This document shows, in pieces, positions 1-6,498 of a DNA stretch of 6,584 bases. Position 1 is the first letter of the stretch; the number at the start of each line of letters is the position of its first letter. The DNA is taken from the NCBI GenBank assembly GCA_903904805.1, contig CAIVDX010000438.1, forward strand, positions 1 through 6,584, written 5' to 3'. A model generated the notes under the pieces. It made no database searches and had not been told where the DNA came from. It saw nothing but the letters and a program-made list of their open reading frames with translations. The DNA comes from an uncultured Rhodospirillales bacterium. Lineage in GTDB: Bacteria > Pseudomonadota > Alphaproteobacteria > Acetobacterales > Acetobacteraceae. A program made the translations under genes and the position numbers.

Positions 1-106
1 AGGGGCGCGCCGCGCTGGCAGCAAGGGGCGCGCCGCGCTGGCAGCAAGGGGCGCGCCGCGCTGGCAGCAAGGGGCGCGCCGCGCTGGCAGCAAGGGGCGC
101 GCCGCG
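1..106. repeat. Perfect 23-bp tandem repeat array (4.6 copies, open at left edge)
   Basis: Four identical 23-bp units lie at 1-23, 24-46, 47-69 and 70-92, followed by the first 14 bases of a fifth at 93-106. No mismatch is seen between copies. Each unit contains the 8-bp palindrome GGCGCGCC (first at 4-11) and ends in CTGGCAGCA. The array starts at the window edge, so its true length is unknown. The unit length is not a multiple of three, so any frame read through it cycles every 69 bp as a 23-residue period. No frame on either strand has a stop inside the repeat. It could be intergenic or the repetitive C-terminus of an upstream plus-strand gene, because the frame starting at position 2 ends at a TGA at 107-109, immediately after the last repeat. 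Confidence 0.95.
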
Positions 107-207
107 TGAGGGCAGACGGGATGCCCGCTGCGTTCGGCGCAGCCGCCGGCATGGCCAGGCCGGCGCATCAGGCTGTCATCGACGCACGACCAAACTGTAA
201 CCGAAGC

Positions 208-236
208 TTGACTGACAAGGGCAGGCCCGAAATGGT
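208..236 (+). promoter_or_regulatory. Weak candidate sigma-70-type promoter for the porin
   Basis: TTGACT at 208-213 matches a -35 box well. With 17-base spacing the -10 position would be AATGGT at 231-236, which is a poor match. The location, about 40 bp before the porin start codon, is sensible. Only the -35 half is persuasive, so this is tentative. Confidence 0.25.
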
Positions 237-265
237 TTGGTTCATTGCGAGTTCACCGCGTCTTC

Positions 266-270
266 AGGAG
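266..270 (+). promoter_or_regulatory. Ribosome binding site of the porin
   Basis: AGGAG lies six bases before the ATG at 277. Together with the signal peptide that begins there, it fixes the porin start at 277 rather than at the in-frame GTG at 106. Confidence 0.8.
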
Positions 271-276
271 ACTGGT

Positions 277-1929
277 ATGTACCGTTTTTCGCGCAGCAAC
301 GTTCTGCTGGCCTCGGCCACGGCGCTCTCGACCGCGCTGCTGACCGCGCCGCACCCGGCGCGCGCCCAAAGTGTGGAGCAGCTGGCGGCCATCGAAGCGC
401 AGATCAAGGCGCTGCAGGCCGAGCTGAAGCAGCTGCGCGCCGAGGCCGCGCGTAACGCCGCCGCCACCAAACAGGCGCAGTCCGACGCCGCGCAGGCGAA
501 GGCACAGTTGAAGGCCCAGAGCGCCGCCGCCGCACCTTCTGCCGCTGCACCACAGGCCCAGGTCGCGACGATCCCCGCCGGCGCGATGGCGGTGACGGTG
601 CCCAACTATGATCCCGGCAAGCCGAACGGCACCTTCAGCCTCGGCGGGGTGAGTGTCACCATGGGCGGCTACGCTGAGCTCACCGGCTATTACCGCGGCT
701 CGAATGAGAGCCGCGGCACCTCCACCAGCTTCACCTCGATCCCCTACCGCCAGACCCAGAGCGGCAATGTGGGCGAGTTCAATCTCACCGCGCAGACCAC
801 CCGCATCTCGCTGCTAACCCGAGGCAAGATCGATGCTGACTCCTCGATGCTTGGCTATTTCGAGGCTGATTTCAACAATGGCGCCGGTGGCGCCAACTCG
901 ACGCAGAGCTACTCCTACACGCCGCGCCTGCGCCAGGCGTTCGGCATGTACAGCTATGCGCCGTGGAACCTGAACGTGACCGCCGGCCAGTTCTGGTCGC
1001 TGGTGACGTCCTACAAGTCCGGCCTGACACCGCGCAACGAATTCACCCTGCCGACCATCGACACCGCCTACATCCCGGGCTTCGCCTATCTGCGCGTGCC
1101 CGCGCTGCGCATCTCCACCGGCACCGACATCGATGCCAGCACCAAGGCGAATGTCGCCTTCGAAATGGACAGCCCGCAGACGGTGTTCGGCGGCACCGCG
1201 CCGACGCTCGCCGGCACCACGATCTTCACCACCGCCGCGGGCAATGGCGGACTGAACCCGCAGACCAACTACAGCGCCTCGGTCGCGCCGGATCTGATCG
1301 CCAAGGCCGCGCTCGACACCGCGTTCGGCCATTACGAGATCTACGGCCTGGCGCGCTGGTTCGAGGACCGCGTCTCCACCGTCGGCAAGGGACAGACCAA
1401 TATCAGCGCGGGCGCCGGCTTTGGTGGGTCGCTCTATATCCCGGTGGCGGGGGTGTTCGACATTGCCGGCAATTTCCTGGTCGGCAGCGGCATCGGCCGC
1501 TACGGCGCGGCTGGCAATCCAGACGTCACCTACAAGCCGAACGGCGCGCTGGCACCGCTGCGTGAGGCGATGTTCACCATCGGCGGCATCGTCCATGCCA
1601 CGCCGGCGGTGGATATCTACAGCTTCTACGGCGTCGATACCGTGCAGCGCAGCTCCGGCGCGACCGGCATCGGCTATGGGCCGTACAACACCAACAATGG
1701 GGGCTGCACGATCGAGCTGTCGTCGCTGCCCTGCAACGGCAACAACCGGCAGGAATATGACATCACCGTGGGTGCGACGTGGAAGATCATGTCAGGTCCG
1801 TGGGGCAGCGTGCAGGCCGGGCTGCAATATGAGTATGCGCAGCGGCAGCTCTTCCCCGGCGTCGGCGGCGCGCCGGTGGCGGCGGAGAACATGATCTACG
1901 CCAACGTCCGCTACGCGCCGTTCAACTGA
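277..1929 (+). CDS. Outer-membrane porin with N-terminal coiled coil (550 aa)
   Basis: This is probably a general or substrate-selective diffusion channel in the outer membrane. Residues 1-30 form a Sec signal peptide with predicted cleavage after ALA-type motif ARA (30/31). Residues 33-56 carry a clean heptad pattern (L36, I39, I43, L46, L50, L53), which suggests a trimeric periplasmic coiled coil as in several alphaproteobacterial porins. An Ala/Gln-rich linker follows to about residue 105. From about 115 to the end the sequence alternates aromatic and small/polar residues in the style of a beta-barrel (for example GGYAELTGYYR at 130-140 and a late strand ending VRYAPFN). The last residue is Asn rather than the usual Phe, but Phe549 is penultimate. 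C477 and C486 flank a short loop and could form a disulfide. The start at 277 is chosen for its AGGAG and signal peptide. The gene stands alone on its strand and converges on the flavoprotein gene. The family assignment is firm; the transported solute is unknown. Confidence 0.88.
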   Translation: MYRFSRSNVLLASATALSTALLTAPHPARAQSVEQLAAIEAQIKALQAELKQLRAEAARNAAATKQAQSDAAQAKAQLKAQSAAAAPSAAAPQAQVATIPAGAMAVTVPNYDPGKPNGTFSLGGVSVTMGGYAELTGYYRGSNESRGTSTSFTSIPYRQTQSGNVGEFNLTAQTTRISLLTRGKIDADSSMLGYFEADFNNGAGGANSTQSYSYTPRLRQAFGMYSYAPWNLNVTAGQFWSLVTSYKSGLTPRNEFTLPTIDTAYIPGFAYLRVPALRISTGTDIDASTKANVAFEMDSPQTVFGGTAPTLAGTTIFTTAAGNGGLNPQTNYSASVAPDLIAKAALDTAFGHYEIYGLARWFEDRVSTVGKGQTNISAGAGFGGSLYIPVAGVFDIAGNFLVGSGIGRYGAAGNPDVTYKPNGALAPLREAMFTIGGIVHATPAVDIYSFYGVDTVQRSSGATGIGYGPYNTNNGGCTIELSSLPCNGNNRQEYDITVGATWKIMSGPWGSVQAGLQYEYAQRQLFPGVGGAPVAAENMIYANVRYAPFN

Positions 1930-1949
1930 GCACAGGACGGCGATCAATG

Positions 1950-1976
1950 GGCCGCCGCGGGATCTGCGGCGGCCTT
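1950..1976. terminator. Hairpin between convergent genes, probable bidirectional terminator
   Basis: A perfect 9-bp GC-rich stem (GGCCGCCGC at 1950-1958, complement at 1966-1974) encloses a 7-base loop. It lies in the 45-bp gap between the porin stop and the flavoprotein stop, with its right arm abutting the flavoprotein TAA. The T-tracts on both sides are short (TT on the plus strand), so termination may be imperfect or Rho-assisted. The position between two converging genes is the main support for function. Confidence 0.6.
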
Positions 1977-3192
1977 AGTGTTTACGGGCGTGCCAGGCCA
2001 GCACGCCGCGCCCGGCCGCGGCCCCGGTCGCAAGGCAGCCCTGGAGCAGATAGCCCCCGGTGGGTGCCTCCCAGTCGAGCATCTCGCCGGCGACGAACAC
2101 GCCGGGATGGCGGCGCAGCATCAAGGCGTCATCCAGCTCGTCGCGCCGGATGCCGCCGGCGGTGGAAATCGCGCGTGCCAGCCCGGCCGGCGCGAGCAGG
2201 CGCAGCGGCAGGGATTTGATCAGCGCGGCGGGCGAGGCGGTGAGGCCGGCATGCCGCGCCTCCTGCACCAGGCCGATGGCCACCGGCGACAGTCCGGCGC
2301 GCTTGCGCAGCCGGGTGGAGAGGGATTCGCTGCCGGTCTCTGCCAGCCGCGCCGAGAGGGTCTCGGCGCTGAGATCCGGCCGCAGATCGAGGCGCAGATC
2401 GGCCACCCCGAGGCGGTCGATCATCTCGCGCGCGACGGCCGACAGCGCGTAGATCGCGCCGCCTTCGATCCCCTCGCGGGTGATCATCAGCTCGCCCGGA
2501 ACTGTCTGGCCCGCGGCGGTGAGGGCGATGCGCTTGACGGGACTGCCGGCGAAGCGGTCGGCGAAATGGGCGGACCAGGCGACGGTGAAGCCGCAATTGG
2601 CCGGGCGCAGCGGCGTGATGGCGACATCATCGAGCGCCGCGATCCAGCCGCCATCCGCGCCGAGACGCGGCCAGGACGCACCGCCCAGGGCCAGCACCAC
2701 CGCATCGGCCGGGCGCGTGCTGCCATCGGCGAAGCGGACGGCGTCAGGCGCCAATCCGACCCAGTGGGCACGGGTTTCGACCTGCACGCCCAGAGCATCG
2801 AGCCGGCGCAGCCAGGCGCGCAGCAGCGGGCTCGCCTTCATCGCGGTGGGGAACACCCGGCCGGTGCTGCCGATGAAGCTGGGCTGGCCGAGCCCCTCGC
2901 ACCAGGCGCGCACCGCCTCGGGCGGGACGTCGGCCAGGAATGGCGCCATCCATGCCGCGGCGGCGCCGTAGCGGGGCAGGAAGCGCTCCATCGGTTCGGA
3001 ATGTGTGAGGTTCAGCCCGCCGCGGCCGGCCATCAGGAACTTGCGGCCCAGGCTCGGCATCCGGTCGTACACAGTGACGGAGACAGCATCTCGGTCCGGC
3101 ACGGCGGCGGCGATCACCTCGGCGGCCATCAGCCCGGCGGGGCCGCCGCCAATGACGGCGACACGGAAGGGCGGGCGTGCGTTGGTGTCCAC
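1975..3192 (-). CDS. BaiN/HI0933-like flavoprotein, PP_4765-type NAD(P)/FAD-dependent oxidoreductase (405 aa)
   Basis: This is a cytosolic FAD-binding flavoprotein of the HI0933/YhiN group; members are widespread and mostly lack a proven substrate. The N-terminal Rossmann motif GGGPAG is at residues 15-20 after a short beta strand (RVAVI). It is followed by the family block GRKFLMAGRGGLNLTHSEP (49-67), GSTGRVFP (108-115), a second dinucleotide-binding element LALGGASWPRLG (167-178), and the C-terminal FAD-contacting block AGEMLDWEAPTGGYLLQG (368-385). The roughly 400-residue length and the WEAPTGGYLLQ ending fit the PP_4765 subgroup. The start is a GTG at 3192 with AAGG four bases upstream; no later start would keep the Rossmann strand. 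It begins 36 bp after the binding-protein stop on the same strand, so co-transcription is likely. There is no signal peptide or membrane segment. The fold is certain, the reaction unknown, and a role with the upstream hydroxylase is only inferred from position. Confidence 0.9.
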   Translation of the reverse strand: MDTNARPPFRVAVIGGGPAGLMAAEVIAAAVPDRDAVSVTVYDRMPSLGRKFLMAGRGGLNLTHSEPMERFLPRYGAAAAWMAPFLADVPPEAVRAWCEGLGQPSFIGSTGRVFPTAMKASPLLRAWLRRLDALGVQVETRAHWVGLAPDAVRFADGSTRPADAVVLALGGASWPRLGADGGWIAALDDVAITPLRPANCGFTVAWSAHFADRFAGSPVKRIALTAAGQTVPGELMITREGIEGGAIYALSAVAREMIDRLGVADLRLDLRPDLSAETLSARLAETGSESLSTRLRKRAGLSPVAIGLVQEARHAGLTASPAALIKSLPLRLLAPAGLARAISTAGGIRRDELDDALMLRRHPGVFVAGEMLDWEAPTGGYLLQGCLATGAAAGRGVLAWHARKH

Positions 3193-3228
3193 GCCGCCTT
3201 ATGCGCCCAAGGCGGGCGCGAACGCCAG

Positions 3229-4182
3229 CTACCAGTCGAGCAGCCTGCCGACGTCGACATCCTCGGCGATCGCCCCCTGCGATCGCAGGATCGGGTTCCA
3301 CATCGCGAGCTGCGCGGCGGTGAGGTGGGGCTGAAGGTCGGGCATCGCCGCGGCGGCGAGCACCTCGGGCGGCAGTTTCGTGTAGTCGCCGATGATCGCG
3401 CGCCATTCCTCCGGATGCGCCACCGCATAGGCGCTGGCCTCGGCGATCGCCTCGGCGAAGGCGCGGGCGGCGGCGCGGTGGGCGCTCGCCCAGCGCCGCG
3501 CCCCGGCATAGACGATCACCGGCAGGCCATCGGGGAATTCATGGTCGAGATACAGCACCACCCGGCCCGCGCCGGTCTGCTGGATGCGCGTCACGTTCGG
3601 ATCGCCGGCGACCACGGCATCGAGCGTGGCTGAGCGCAGCGCGTCGTTCATCTGCGCCTGGCCGAGCTCGATCATGGTGTATTGCGCCGGCTTCAGACCG
3701 CCGCGCTTCACCCATTCCTGGAACAGCAGGTCGAAATAGCCGCCGAAGCCGCCCATGCCGATACGCTTGCCGATGAAATCCTCCGGCCGGCTGAGATCGA
3801 GCCCGGCGCGGGCGAGCACCGCATGGTTCTTCGAACTCGGGTGCGAGACGCTGCCGCCGCTGACCGGCACGATGCCCAGCCCGGCGCCGGCGGCGATCAT
3901 CAGCACCGGAGCGGTGGGTGTGCCGATCTCCAGCGTGCCGCTTTCAAGTGCGGCCGGCAGGTTGGAGCCCATCGAGGTGGAGGTGAGCGTCACCTCGATG
4001 CCGCGGCGTGTGAACATGCCGTGCGCACGGGCGATGAAGGCGGCGGAGATGTCGCCGCCGGAGGTGTAGCCGACGCGGATGGGTTCGGGCGGCGCCGGCT
4101 CGGCTCGTGCGCCGATGACCGGTGCGGCCAGCACGGCAACGAGGCTGACGACACAGCTGGCGCAGATGGACCGGGTCCACAT
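3229..4182 (-). CDS. ABC-transporter-type periplasmic substrate-binding protein, SsuA/THI5-like (317 aa)
   Basis: This is a periplasmic solute receptor of the NMT1/THI5/SsuA/TauA superfamily, whose members bind sulfonates, pyrimidine precursors, nitrate or other small organics. Residues 1-27 are a Sec signal peptide with predicted cleavage after ARA (27/28). The mature part opens with the typical first strand IRVGYTSGGDISAAFIARAHGMF (35-57) and a helix leading to GIEVTL (61-66). It continues with the hinge region LESGTLEIGTPTAP (79-92), the second-domain entry LDLSRPEDFIGKRIGMGG (128-145) and DAVVAGDPNVTRI (188-200). Length is normal for the family. The start is supported by GGAGG eight bases upstream. 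No permease or ATPase gene is seen, so it is an orphan within the window, between a molybdenum hydroxylase and a flavoprotein on the same strand. The two signal-peptide cysteines (C7, C10) are not in a lipobox. The ligand cannot be deduced; the family call is firm. Confidence 0.9.
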   Translation of the reverse strand: MWTRSICASCVVSLVAVLAAPVIGARAEPAPPEPIRVGYTSGGDISAAFIARAHGMFTRRGIEVTLTSTSMGSNLPAALESGTLEIGTPTAPVLMIAAGAGLGIVPVSGGSVSHPSSKNHAVLARAGLDLSRPEDFIGKRIGMGGFGGYFDLLFQEWVKRGGLKPAQYTMIELGQAQMNDALRSATLDAVVAGDPNVTRIQQTGAGRVVLYLDHEFPDGLPVIVYAGARRWASAHRAAARAFAEAIAEASAYAVAHPEEWRAIIGDYTKLPPEVLAAAAMPDLQPHLTAAQLAMWNPILRSQGAIAEDVDVGRLLDW

Positions 4183-4190
4183 CTTCCTGG

Positions 4191-4195
4191 CCTCC
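4191..4195 (-). promoter_or_regulatory. Ribosome binding site of the substrate-binding protein
   Basis: Read on the minus strand, GGAGG lies eight bases before the ATG at 4182. A second purine stretch (AGGA) sits closer, at too short a distance. It supports independent initiation of this gene after the long spacer. Confidence 0.7.
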
Positions 4196-4210
4196 CGAGG
4201 CGGGCGTTTT

Positions 4211-4250
4211 CTTGTTCTTGGTCTTGGTCTTGGTCTTGGTCTTGGTCTTG
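4211..4250. repeat. Hexanucleotide microsatellite (CTTGGT/ACCAAG)
   Basis: Five perfect copies of CTTGGT occupy 4217-4246, preceded by one variant copy CTTGTT (4211-4216) and followed by a partial CTTG (4247-4250). The composition is visibly less GC-rich than the surroundings. It lies wholly inside the 114-bp spacer between the hydroxylase stop and the binding-protein ATG, ending 28 bp before that ATG (15 bp before its Shine-Dalgarno). On the transcribed minus strand the unit is a purine-rich AAGACC repeat, so it would lie in the leader or intercistronic RNA. Confidence 0.97.
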
Positions 4251-4296
4251 ACCGCTTCTGTAGCCCGGTCCGGCCGCGAAGTGGAGAGGGCGGCGG

Positions 4297-6486
4297 CTAC
4301 ACCGACGTCGACAGGTCGTGATCCATGATCGGCAGCGAGCGGATGCGTTTGCCGGTGGCGGCGAAGATGGCGTTGGCCACCGCGCCACCGATCGGCGGCG
4401 TGGAGGGTTCACCGGCACCGCCCCAGCGCGGACCGCCGCTGGCGAGCAGCACCACGTCGATCTTCGGCGCCTGGGCCATGCGCACCATCTGATAGGTGTC
4501 AAAATTACCCTGCTCGATGGCGCCGTTCTTCACGGTGAGCTTGCCGAACAGCGCGGCGGTCAGCCCGTAGATCAGCCCGCCTTCCATCTGCTCGGCGATG
4601 GTGAGCGGGTTGACCATGTAGTGCGTGTCGATCGCGACGGTGACGCGATCGACCTTGACCTGGCCGTTGGCCGAGACGGTGACCTCGGCGACCTGCGCGC
4701 AGAGGCTGTCCGTGTCCTCGCAGATGGCGATGCCGCGGCCACGGCCCTTGGGCAGGGGCTTGCCCCAGTCGCCCTTCTCGGCGGCGGCATCGAGCACGCG
4801 CAGCCAATCCGGCTTGCCGGCCAGCAGCTTGCGGCGGAACTGGTAGGGGTCCTGGCCGGATGCGCTGCCGATCTCATCGAGGAAGCTCTCGATCGCGAAC
4901 ACATGCTGGTTGGCGCCTGGGGCGCGCCAGAACCAGACCGGCAGATGGGTGTTGCGCATTACCACATCCACCAGCGTGTTCGGCACGTTGTAGCCATTGT
5001 TGGCGAGGCCGGCGACCGCCATCGGCTCCGGCCCCTTCAGGCCGGGGAAGGTGATCTTGGCCGACGCGAGGATCGATGAGGTGACCACCCGCATCGACCA
5101 GGCCGTCGGCGTTCCCTCGGCATCCACACCGGCCTTGAAGCGCACCACGGCGTGGGGGCGGAAATTGTCGTGCCGCGTGTCCTCCTCGCGCGTCCAGACC
5201 AGCTTGACCGGGCGGCCCACCTGCCTGGCGATGAAGATGGCCTGGCCGATCTCGTCATTGGCATCGCGCCGGCCGAAGCCGCCGCCGATGAAGGCGTTGT
5301 GGAGATAGACCTGCTCGGGCTCCAGGCCGGCGAATTTCGCCGCCGCCTCGGTGGCCTCATAGGCGTCCTGGGTGCCGACCCAGACATCCAGCCGGTCGGC
5401 CTGCAGATGCACCGTGGCGTTCATCGGCTCCATCGGCGAATGCGACAGGTAGGGCGTTTCGTAGATCGCCTCGAAGGTCTTCACCGCACCGGGGAACGCC
5501 TTCTCCACGTCGCCGGTGTTGCGCGCGAGCTCGGCAGGGCCGTCCAGGGCGGCGCTGAATGCGCGGGAGAGCTGGTCACTGTCGATGCTGCCGGCGGCGC
5601 CGACATCCCACTCGGGCTGCAGCCGCGCCAGCGCCTGCCTGGCGCGCCACCAGGTGCCGGTGGCAACCACCGCCACGGCGTTGGGCAGCCGCACCACCTT
5701 GAGCACGCCGGGCAGACCTGCGACCGGCGATTCGTCGACGCTTTTCAGCGTGCCACCGGCCACCGGGCAGGCCGCGATCGCCGCGAACACCATGCCCGGC
5801 ACCTGGGCGTCGATCCCGAACCTCGCCGAACCATCCACCTTTGGCGGAACGTCGATGCGCTTTTGCGACTTGCCGATGAAGGTGAACTGGTCGGGCGACT
5901 TGATCGCCGGCTCCTTGGCGAGGGTGATGCGGGCGGCATCGGCGGCCAGCTCGCCATAGCGCAGCGTGCGGCCCGACGGGGGGTGGCTCACCACGCTCAT
6001 CGCGGCGGAGCATTCCGAGCTCGGCACGTTCCAGCGCGCCGCGGCGGCGGCGATCAGACGCTCACGCGCGCTGGCGCCGACCTGCTGCATGCGCGCGCGC
6101 GAGGCGCGGATCGTGCGGCTGCCGTTGGAGAACATGTCGCCATAGATCTTTTTTTCACGGTGATTGCGGTTGGCCGAGGCGTATTCGACGCGCACCTTCG
6201 ACCAGTCGCCGTGCAGCTCCTCGTTGATGATCATCGGCAGGGCGGTCATGCTGCCCTGCCCCATCTCCGCGCGCTGATAGCGGATGAGCATGGAATCATC
6301 GGGCTCGATGGCGATCCAGGCATCGATCTCGTGCGGCGCGGTGGCCTCATCGTCGAACACATGCGGGGTGACGGTGGCGGCCAGTGCCGCGTGCGGGCGC
6401 GCGCCGATGCCAATCGCCAGGCCGCCGGCGAGCGTGACACCGGTGCGGATGACGGCGCGGCGGGAAAGAGTCGCGGGTGCGTTCAT
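4297..6486 (-). CDS. Molybdopterin-binding large subunit of a periplasmic xanthine dehydrogenase-family hydroxylase, isoquinoline 1-oxidoreductase beta (IorB)-like (729 aa)
   Basis: This is the catalytic Mo subunit of a two-component hydroxylase that oxidises aldehydes or N-heterocycles using water and hands electrons to a [2Fe-2S] partner. Numbering from the ATG at 6486, residues 1-36 form a Tat signal (SRRAVI at 8-13, hydrophobic stretch, ALA at 34-36), so the folded cofactor-loaded enzyme is exported. Family landmarks are EMGQGS (74-79), the second Mo domain opening KRIDVPPKVDGSARFGIDA (209-227), SHSPMEPMNATVH (348-360), the cofactor loop GGGFGRR (401-407), WTREEDTRHDNFRPH (431-445), FWRAPGANQHVFAIESF (519-535) and the terminal GGAGEPSTPP, whose E693 is the expected catalytic base. 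The ATG at 6486 is preferred because AGGGG lies seven bases upstream; a GTG at 6501 would overlap the preceding stop as GTGA but lacks a spaced ribosome site. The gene is full length and intact. The substrate is unknown; an aldehyde dehydrogenase role is equally possible. Confidence 0.94.
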   Translation of the reverse strand: MNAPATLSRRAVIRTGVTLAGGLAIGIGARPHAALAATVTPHVFDDEATAPHEIDAWIAIEPDDSMLIRYQRAEMGQGSMTALPMIINEELHGDWSKVRVEYASANRNHREKKIYGDMFSNGSRTIRASRARMQQVGASARERLIAAAAARWNVPSSECSAAMSVVSHPPSGRTLRYGELAADAARITLAKEPAIKSPDQFTFIGKSQKRIDVPPKVDGSARFGIDAQVPGMVFAAIAACPVAGGTLKSVDESPVAGLPGVLKVVRLPNAVAVVATGTWWRARQALARLQPEWDVGAAGSIDSDQLSRAFSAALDGPAELARNTGDVEKAFPGAVKTFEAIYETPYLSHSPMEPMNATVHLQADRLDVWVGTQDAYEATEAAAKFAGLEPEQVYLHNAFIGGGFGRRDANDEIGQAIFIARQVGRPVKLVWTREEDTRHDNFRPHAVVRFKAGVDAEGTPTAWSMRVVTSSILASAKITFPGLKGPEPMAVAGLANNGYNVPNTLVDVVMRNTHLPVWFWRAPGANQHVFAIESFLDEIGSASGQDPYQFRRKLLAGKPDWLRVLDAAAEKGDWGKPLPKGRGRGIAICEDTDSLCAQVAEVTVSANGQVKVDRVTVAIDTHYMVNPLTIAEQMEGGLIYGLTAALFGKLTVKNGAIEQGNFDTYQMVRMAQAPKIDVVLLASGGPRWGGAGEPSTPPIGGAVANAIFAATGKRIRSLPIMDHDLSTSV

Positions 6487-6493
6487 GATTGGT

Positions 6494-6498
6494 CCCCT
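6494..6498 (-). promoter_or_regulatory. Ribosome binding site of the molybdopterin subunit
   Basis: AGGGG on the minus strand lies seven bases before the ATG at 6486 and overlaps the last base of the upstream gene's TGA (6500-6498). It decides the start at 6486 and suggests translational coupling of the small and large subunits. Confidence 0.75.

Larger units (their letters stand above)
107..276 (+). other. Porin upstream region / 5' leader
   Basis: This is the stretch of about 170 bp between the repeat array and the porin start. It holds a GC stem with 7-bp arms (144-150 and 159-165, 8-base loop) that has no T-tract, so it could be a weak terminator for an upstream gene or just a structured leader. 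A smaller 5-bp stem (128-132 with 138-142) precedes it. The porin reading frame is open throughout, with a GTG at 106. This stretch does not look like protein: it lacks a signal peptide at its start, and a convincing export signal begins only at 277. I see no RNA gene here. Confidence 0.5.

Noticed and set aside
1..106. CRISPR array
   Set aside because: The units are directly abutting with no spacers.
144..165. Intrinsic terminator upstream of the porin
   Set aside because: The 7-bp GC stem is real but has no T-tract after it on either strand, so I describe it only as part of the leader.
106..276. Extended porin start at the GTG at 106 giving a 607-residue protein
   Set aside because: The added 57 residues lack an export signal and would bury the obvious signal peptide at 277, which has its own AGGAG.
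1978..3633. Long plus-strand open frame opposite the flavoprotein and binding-protein genes
   Set aside because: It is antisense to two well-supported family members, rich in Gly/Ala/Arg/His with no recognisable domain, as expected of shadow frames in GC-rich DNA.
4079..4321. Small plus-strand frame with a Leu-Gly repeat across the hexamer
   Set aside because: It simply translates the microsatellite and overlaps two real genes on the other strand; no convincing ribosome site was seen.
6148..6156. A AAA AAG slippery heptamer in frame within the molybdopterin subunit gene, the same as the dnaX frameshift site
   Set aside because: It encodes Glu-Lys-Lys in a normal part of the protein, I see no downstream stimulatory hairpin, and the -1 frame ends after roughly 28 codons in a basic meaningless tail. 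Chance is sufficient.
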